A DNA stretch of 64,000 nt from Selaginella moellendorffii (lineage: Eukaryota; Streptophyta; Lycopodiopsida; Selaginellales; Selaginellaceae): NCBI RefSeq assembly GCF_000143415.4, contig NW_003314261.1, forward strand, positions 5,334,199 to 5,398,198. The letters run 5' to 3'. Shown in pieces: positions 59,436 through 64,000 of the stretch; within the stretch, counting starts at the first letter, position 1, and every line of letters starts with the position of its first letter. The notes under the pieces are model-generated. The model had not been told where the DNA came from and did not search any database. It was given only the letters and a program-made list of their open reading frames with translations. The position numbers and the translations under genes were made by a program.

Positions 59436-60184
59436 TTGAATAGTTAAATATTTTTCAATTTTTATTTTATATAAATTTTATCGAGGTATGATTTAAAGTT
59501 ATGGAATATATTATATAGATATTACAATAAATGACTCCTTATAAGTAATTTATTAATTAAGTTGTGAAAATACTTTATAAAAAATATATAAATTTGAATG
59601 TGTGAGTGCTTGGAATATAAAAATAAGTATATTAATTAGGGTTTAGACCTCTGAAAATGAATGGACCAGATTCAATCCTAAATGGACAATCCATATATGT
59701 AAGTAAATAAATTTTCCATTATATTTTAGTTATTTAAGCATATCTTTAATCACTTGGAGGAGTCTTATTCATAATCTCCATAAGTTTTATTCCTGATTTA
59801 AAGGCATCTTAGCCTTGTGAATGGTATTTATGTTACTCAGCCTTTGCACTTAGTCTAAATGCTTCATGTGTTCTATCTTACGACAAACACTCAAAGGTAT
59901 TACTGATATATCAGCTTATTATATTAAAATTATGTCCATCCTTTGGCTCGTGAGTAATACAAGACCACCTGTACCATAATTTCATTTCTCAAAGATTAGG
60001 CCATTCATTTAAGAGTGGTCATCCCATGATTACACCTTACCATCTTTGGGATACCCAAAGACATACAAAACACCCTTCTTTAATATCCCTTCTTTAATCC
60101 CCACTAAATCCCTTTCAATCCACGTTCATTCTTGTTAACACCACCATTGGGTCAAGGCCCAAAGGCCCAACTATTAAGTCATGT
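59431..60184. other. AT-rich spacer with LTR scrap
   Basis: No gene. About 59600-59650 (TGTGAGTGCTTGGAATATAA...) resembles the first 50 bp of the gypsy LTR, probably an old fragment. Confidence 0.5.
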
Positions 60185-61725
60185 GTTAGATTGCGAATTT
60201 GGATATGGGATGAACCCTATTGTGTTTAAGACAATCTTTACATTTCATAAATATACCAAATTAGCAAATCTAGACACTTTCCATAAATAGCAATTAGGAC
60301 TGAACAAAACCAACACAAAAGGTATGATAGCGAAGGTATTTAGTAAACACAGTAAGTTATTATTTGGTGATATTGAAGAACTAGTCTCAATATATGAGGG
60401 TTCTTGTTAAGTTAATGCAAGATAGAGCAAAAGAGAACTAAAAGCCAAACTGAGTAAACTCAATAAAAAACACATAGGAGTTTCTACTTTATATTTATCT
60501 AGTTAAGTACAGATGCTAAGTCTAGTTTGAACAAGAGGCGCTGAAAAAGAGAATTAGCAACACCGACTTCCTGCCGTCATAGCAATAAAGAAAGAATATC
60601 TGAAAGGATTAGCTGATAGGTAATTTTCAATACTCGCAATCATATTCGTGACACCAAGGCTGAAACTAAGATTGAGTCTAAGTTCAAGTTCAAATTCAAA
60701 TCTAAATCCAAGTCCAAGTATAAGTCCGAGTCCAAGTCTATATCCAAATCCAAGTTTAAGTCTAAGGGTGAAAGCCCAAAACAATCATCTCCCAAACCCT
60801 AAGGGGTTTGGTGAGCTCTAAAAGTATAGTAAAGGGAAGACTTTAATAGAACTAATTTGGCCAGAAAAAGTTAAGGTTATATTTATATAGTAGGTGATGA
60901 TATAACCATTGAAGAGTCCAAAGTTAAAGTGAATATAAATGAAGAAGTGTTCAAGAGCCAACTCTAGCTCTCTCAGGCATGACTATATCCTTGATCACTA
61001 TACAAAAGGATTGTTCCTTTTCTTTTCCACAGTTTGGGACTTTAAGATGATATTTCAAATATTGTAACCCAATATGAGCCTCATGAGTACTCTCCCCATC
61101 TTTCACCTCTAAGTGCCCTAACCATGTGGCTAGAGCAAGGTTCTAATAAACCACGCTAGATATCCAAGTAAATAATGCCACCCACATTTGAATTGGGAGC
61201 ATTAACTATTTGATCTCCCGAGGGAGCTAAAGCTAGTTCTTAAATATTTCATCAAGTTACCCTACTTGTCCATCCGTATTCACTTTTTATATCATCACCC
61301 ACCATGTAGATATAACCTTCTTTAGTCACATTAGCTTTTCTTAACCAAATTGATTCCATTGGAATCCTCCCCTTTATTATACTCTTGGAGCTTACTAAAC
61401 CTCTTAGGGTTTAGGAGATGATTGCTTTGAGCTTTCACCTTTAGATTTGGATTTGGACTCGGATTTGGACTTAGACTTAAACTTGGACTCGAACTTGCAC
61501 TCAAACTTAGACTTGGACTCAGACTCGGACTCAGACTTATTCTCGGTCTCGGTCCCGGTTTTGGTCCCATTTTAAACTCCTTTTTAGACTCCATCTCAAA
61601 CTCTTTCTTGGACTCCATTTTAAATTCTTTTTTAAACTTCATCTGAAACTCTTTCTTGGACTCTATCTCAAACTTTTTTTTATACTCCATCTTAGACTCT
61701 TTTTAAGACTCCATCTCGGATGTAT
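60185..61725. mobile_element. rearranged, inverted derivative of the 8.9-kb family
   Basis: 60185-60653 is a decayed LTR of the 8.9-kb element in minus orientation (its TGTCGCG end, now TGTCACGAATATG, lies at 60653). It is directly followed by interior sequence in plus orientation (60657-60985, matching 40580-40920), and then by the same interior in minus orientation (about 61050-61725, matching 41130 back to 40330). So two arms of one region face each other. All parts are heavily C-to-T/G-to-A altered. Confidence 0.75.
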
Positions 61726-62424
61726 AATAATATTATCTTAATAATTTTTAACATAATATAAAATAAAATCTATAATATTTATTTAAATAATAACAAAACT
61801 ACATTAATAGTTAATTAACTTATAGGATGACATATTTAAAATTAATATTAATAATGAAAATAAAGTTTCTAATTTATAAAAAACCTTATAACTTAGTTTA
61901 GTTTTTGCTGCTCTATTGGCTAAAAGTGTTTTAGTCTAATAAATGGTAAGACTATCAGCTTTTTTTATCCTAAGTATTCATAAATTCATTTTCATTTGAT
62001 AGTAATTTCCCCAAAAAAATTAATATATTTAATTTTTAGTTTGAAAAGCTTAAATGATTGCAATCGTATTAACACTTAAAATATATTTAAAATTATTAAC
62101 CCAATTTTAAAATGGTATTTTATTCACAAATATAAAATAATATTTTTTATATGTATTCTAAAAAACAATGAATAGATTCTCAGTAGTGGAGAAGGATGAT
62201 ACGTCTCTGTCAATGGACATGAATCATATGATCAATCAATAGAGCTCCACTGCCACGATCGACAATGAAGAGAGAACAAGCTGGCATGAGGTCCATGTCC
62301 TTTTCTCGGTCGTTCTCCATGTGGATCGACTTTCCTTTGCTGAATCCTCTGTCTCCACCGCGTTCTTAAATAGTGATCGCTCCCTGCACGATCGTTCCAC
62401 CACGATCTTAAATGAGCGAGAGGA
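61726..62424. other. AT-rich spacer and 3' flank of receptor kinase
   Basis: AT-rich to about 62160; the remainder is the probable 3' UTR of the minus-strand receptor kinase gene. No other gene seen. Confidence 0.6.
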
Positions 62425-64000
62425 TCACTCGGGCGAATTGCAAATCGAGGAGTGTTGTTGTTGTTGTTGTTGTTGCTGGCAGCACGAGGTCTCCTTCCTG
62501 CGGGGCATCGCCTCGGACAGCATTGTCACCACGTCGCGCATGGAGGGTCTCTCGCGGGGGAGTTTGCTCGTGCACAGCAGCGCAATCCGAAGCACCAAAA
62601 CCATCTCTTCCTCCACCGATGACCCCGGGGCCGCGATGCTCGGGTCCAAGACGCTGTTCGAGACCTTGTGACTAGCCGGATTGTTGCTGGTGGTGTTGCA
62701 CTGGAGGATCTTGTGACGAACCCACTCGACAATGTTGACGTTGTCTCCAAACTCGGGCTCCACGGGACGCTTGCCCGTGAGGAGCTCGAGGAGAACCACG
62801 CCGAAGCTGTAGACGTCGCCCCTCTCGTCCACTCGCATCGTGTACGCATACTCTAGAAAAGGAGAGAACCAAAGGTTAGATTTCAGAAAACAATGCCTTG
62901 TTTAGGCATTTGCTGCAAACATAGCAGTTCTCCAGTAAAACATTCAACAGGAGCAAACATCTTTACAACCAGAAAATATTTCAACAACACAAACATCTTT
63001 TACATGTATCCAACGCATGAATCTGGAAACGTCACAAACAAAACAATGTCCCGCTAGCAAACAATCATAGCAATCCATATACCCAAAGAGGGCATAGCAA
63101 GAAAACGAAGCATTTCTCCTTACCTGGAGGAATGTAGCCATACGATCCGGCAACGACGGACATGGGCTGATCGCTACACTCGACAAGCTTGGCTACCCCA
63201 AAGTCCGCCACCCGAGCCTCCATATCTGCATCGAGCAAGATGTTACTCGACTTCACGTCCCGGTGGACGATCTGCGGGAAGCAGTCATGGTGGAGGTAGC
63301 ACAGCCCCTGTGCGATGCCCACCGCCACCTTGTACCGCGCGACCCAGTCCGCCAGCACGCTCCCGGCCTTCCCATGCAGCGCGTCACTCAGGCTCCCATT
63401 GGGCATGTACTCGTAGATGAGGAGGCTCGTGTCCCCGTTGGAGCAGTAGCCGAGCAGCCGGACGATGTTGCGGTGCCGGATGCCGCCCAGGAGGTTCACC
63501 TCGGCCAGGAAGCCGCGCTGTACGTGGCCGGCGGTATCCTTCCTCGCGCTCGTGTTGAGCTTCTTTACCGCCAGGACCTCGCCGTTCTTCATCTCGGCCT
63601 TGTACACGGTCCCGGCGGCGCCCTTGCCGACGACGTTGCTGTCCGTGAGGCACTCGAGCACGTCGAAGGAAGTGTAGCCCAGCCGTTGGAACGCCGTGAG
63701 CTTCCACTCCAAGAGATTGAGATGGAGGTCGTGATCGCCTCCTTGCTTCTGCTGCTGCTGCTGCTTGATCGTGGCGATGGTGCCGCAGATCCACCGCCAG
63801 GAGATCGCCAAGACGCCCACGCTCGTCGCCACCACCAGCGCGATGATCCAGCCCAGCGTCTTCCCGTTGAGCCGGCTGTCCGGCCCCGGGGCGGCGGAGT
63901 CCGAGAAGAAGTCCGAGCCGCCGGCAGTACATGGCCGTTTCTCGGACAGTATACCGCCGCACAGCCCCGGGTTGCCCGAGAAGGAGCTCGGGTTCTCCGT
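62425..64000 (-). CDS. LRR receptor-like kinase, TDR/PXY-like (3' part)
   Basis: The gene is cut by the right edge. Visible exons 64000-63124 and 62852-62425, intron 271 bp. The fragment begins at the end of the LRR ectodomain (SFSGNPGLCGG), then a transmembrane helix (TLGWIIALVVATSVGVLAIS), a basic/poly-Gln juxtamembrane region, and a complete kinase domain: GKGAAGTVYK, AVKKL (Lys), HRDVKSSNILL, DFGVAKL, GSYGYIPPEYAYT, DVYSFGVVLLELLTG. LTAFQRLGYTSFDVLECL before the kinase is typical of the subfamily XI group with TDR/PXY, PXL and MIK. Those bind CLE-type peptides at the cell surface. HRD carries Arg, so it is an RD kinase and probably active. A CAA/CAG-coded Gln run (62455-62480) lies near the C-terminus. 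Confidence 0.9.

Overview
This window is nuclear DNA of a land plant, most likely a lycophyte of the Selaginella type. The evidence is the very short introns (mostly 50-65 bp), tightly packed genes, intronless PPR genes, plant-only families (BAHD acyltransferases, TERMINAL EAR1-like, TDR/PXY-like receptor kinase), and a kinesin-2 motor of the kind kept by plants with swimming sperm. Species assignment is inference. Two 100-N assembly gaps lie beside long (AT)n tracts.

Layout. 0-6.4 kb: retrotransposon debris (a gypsy pol end, nested miniature LTR elements, a gypsy LTR-integrase fragment) in AT-rich DNA. 6.7-17.5 kb: a mix of decayed gene copies and real genes: a BAHD pseudogene (minus), a 405-aa orphan gene (minus), a small protease-like gene (minus), a synaptotagmin pseudogene followed by a YchJ-like pseudogene, the intact synaptotagmin gene (12 exons), a BSD-domain-like remnant and a tRNA-Ala(CGC). 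19.9-37.7 kb: a dense gene island: TEL RNA-binding protein, kinesin-2, stomatin-like protein, YchJ/SEC-C protein, RSRC1-like protein, PPR, short-chain dehydrogenase, PPR, and two tandem BAHD acyltransferases. Some neighbours are separated by only 40-200 bp. 37.7-61.7 kb: a retrotransposon block. A decayed gypsy element is split by a miniature LTR element, which is split by an 8.9-kb LTR element without recognisable genes. Further along are a 540-bp miniature element, an almost intact gypsy element (54395-59404, minus) and an inverted derivative of the 8.9-kb family. 62.4-64 kb: the 3' part of an LRR receptor kinase gene that runs off the right edge.

The genes form no operon-like pathway; they are independent housekeeping, signalling and secondary-metabolism genes. 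Three pseudogenes in the left third (BAHD, synaptotagmin, YchJ-like) have intact parents elsewhere in the window, so local duplication is a theme.

Main points for a second look: (1) the near-intact gypsy element has a canonical GGGAAAC slippery heptamer, a 6-nt spacer and a predicted H-type pseudoknot at its gag/protease overlap; (2) its protease and RT frames are separated by one TAG, and an older copy has TGA at the same codon; (3) a triple nest of LTR elements is resolved to exact target-site duplications; (4) perfect hairpins occur in an SDR intron, at the RSRC1-like stop codon and beside a primer-binding site; (5) a flagellar-type kinesin-2 has an altered switch II.
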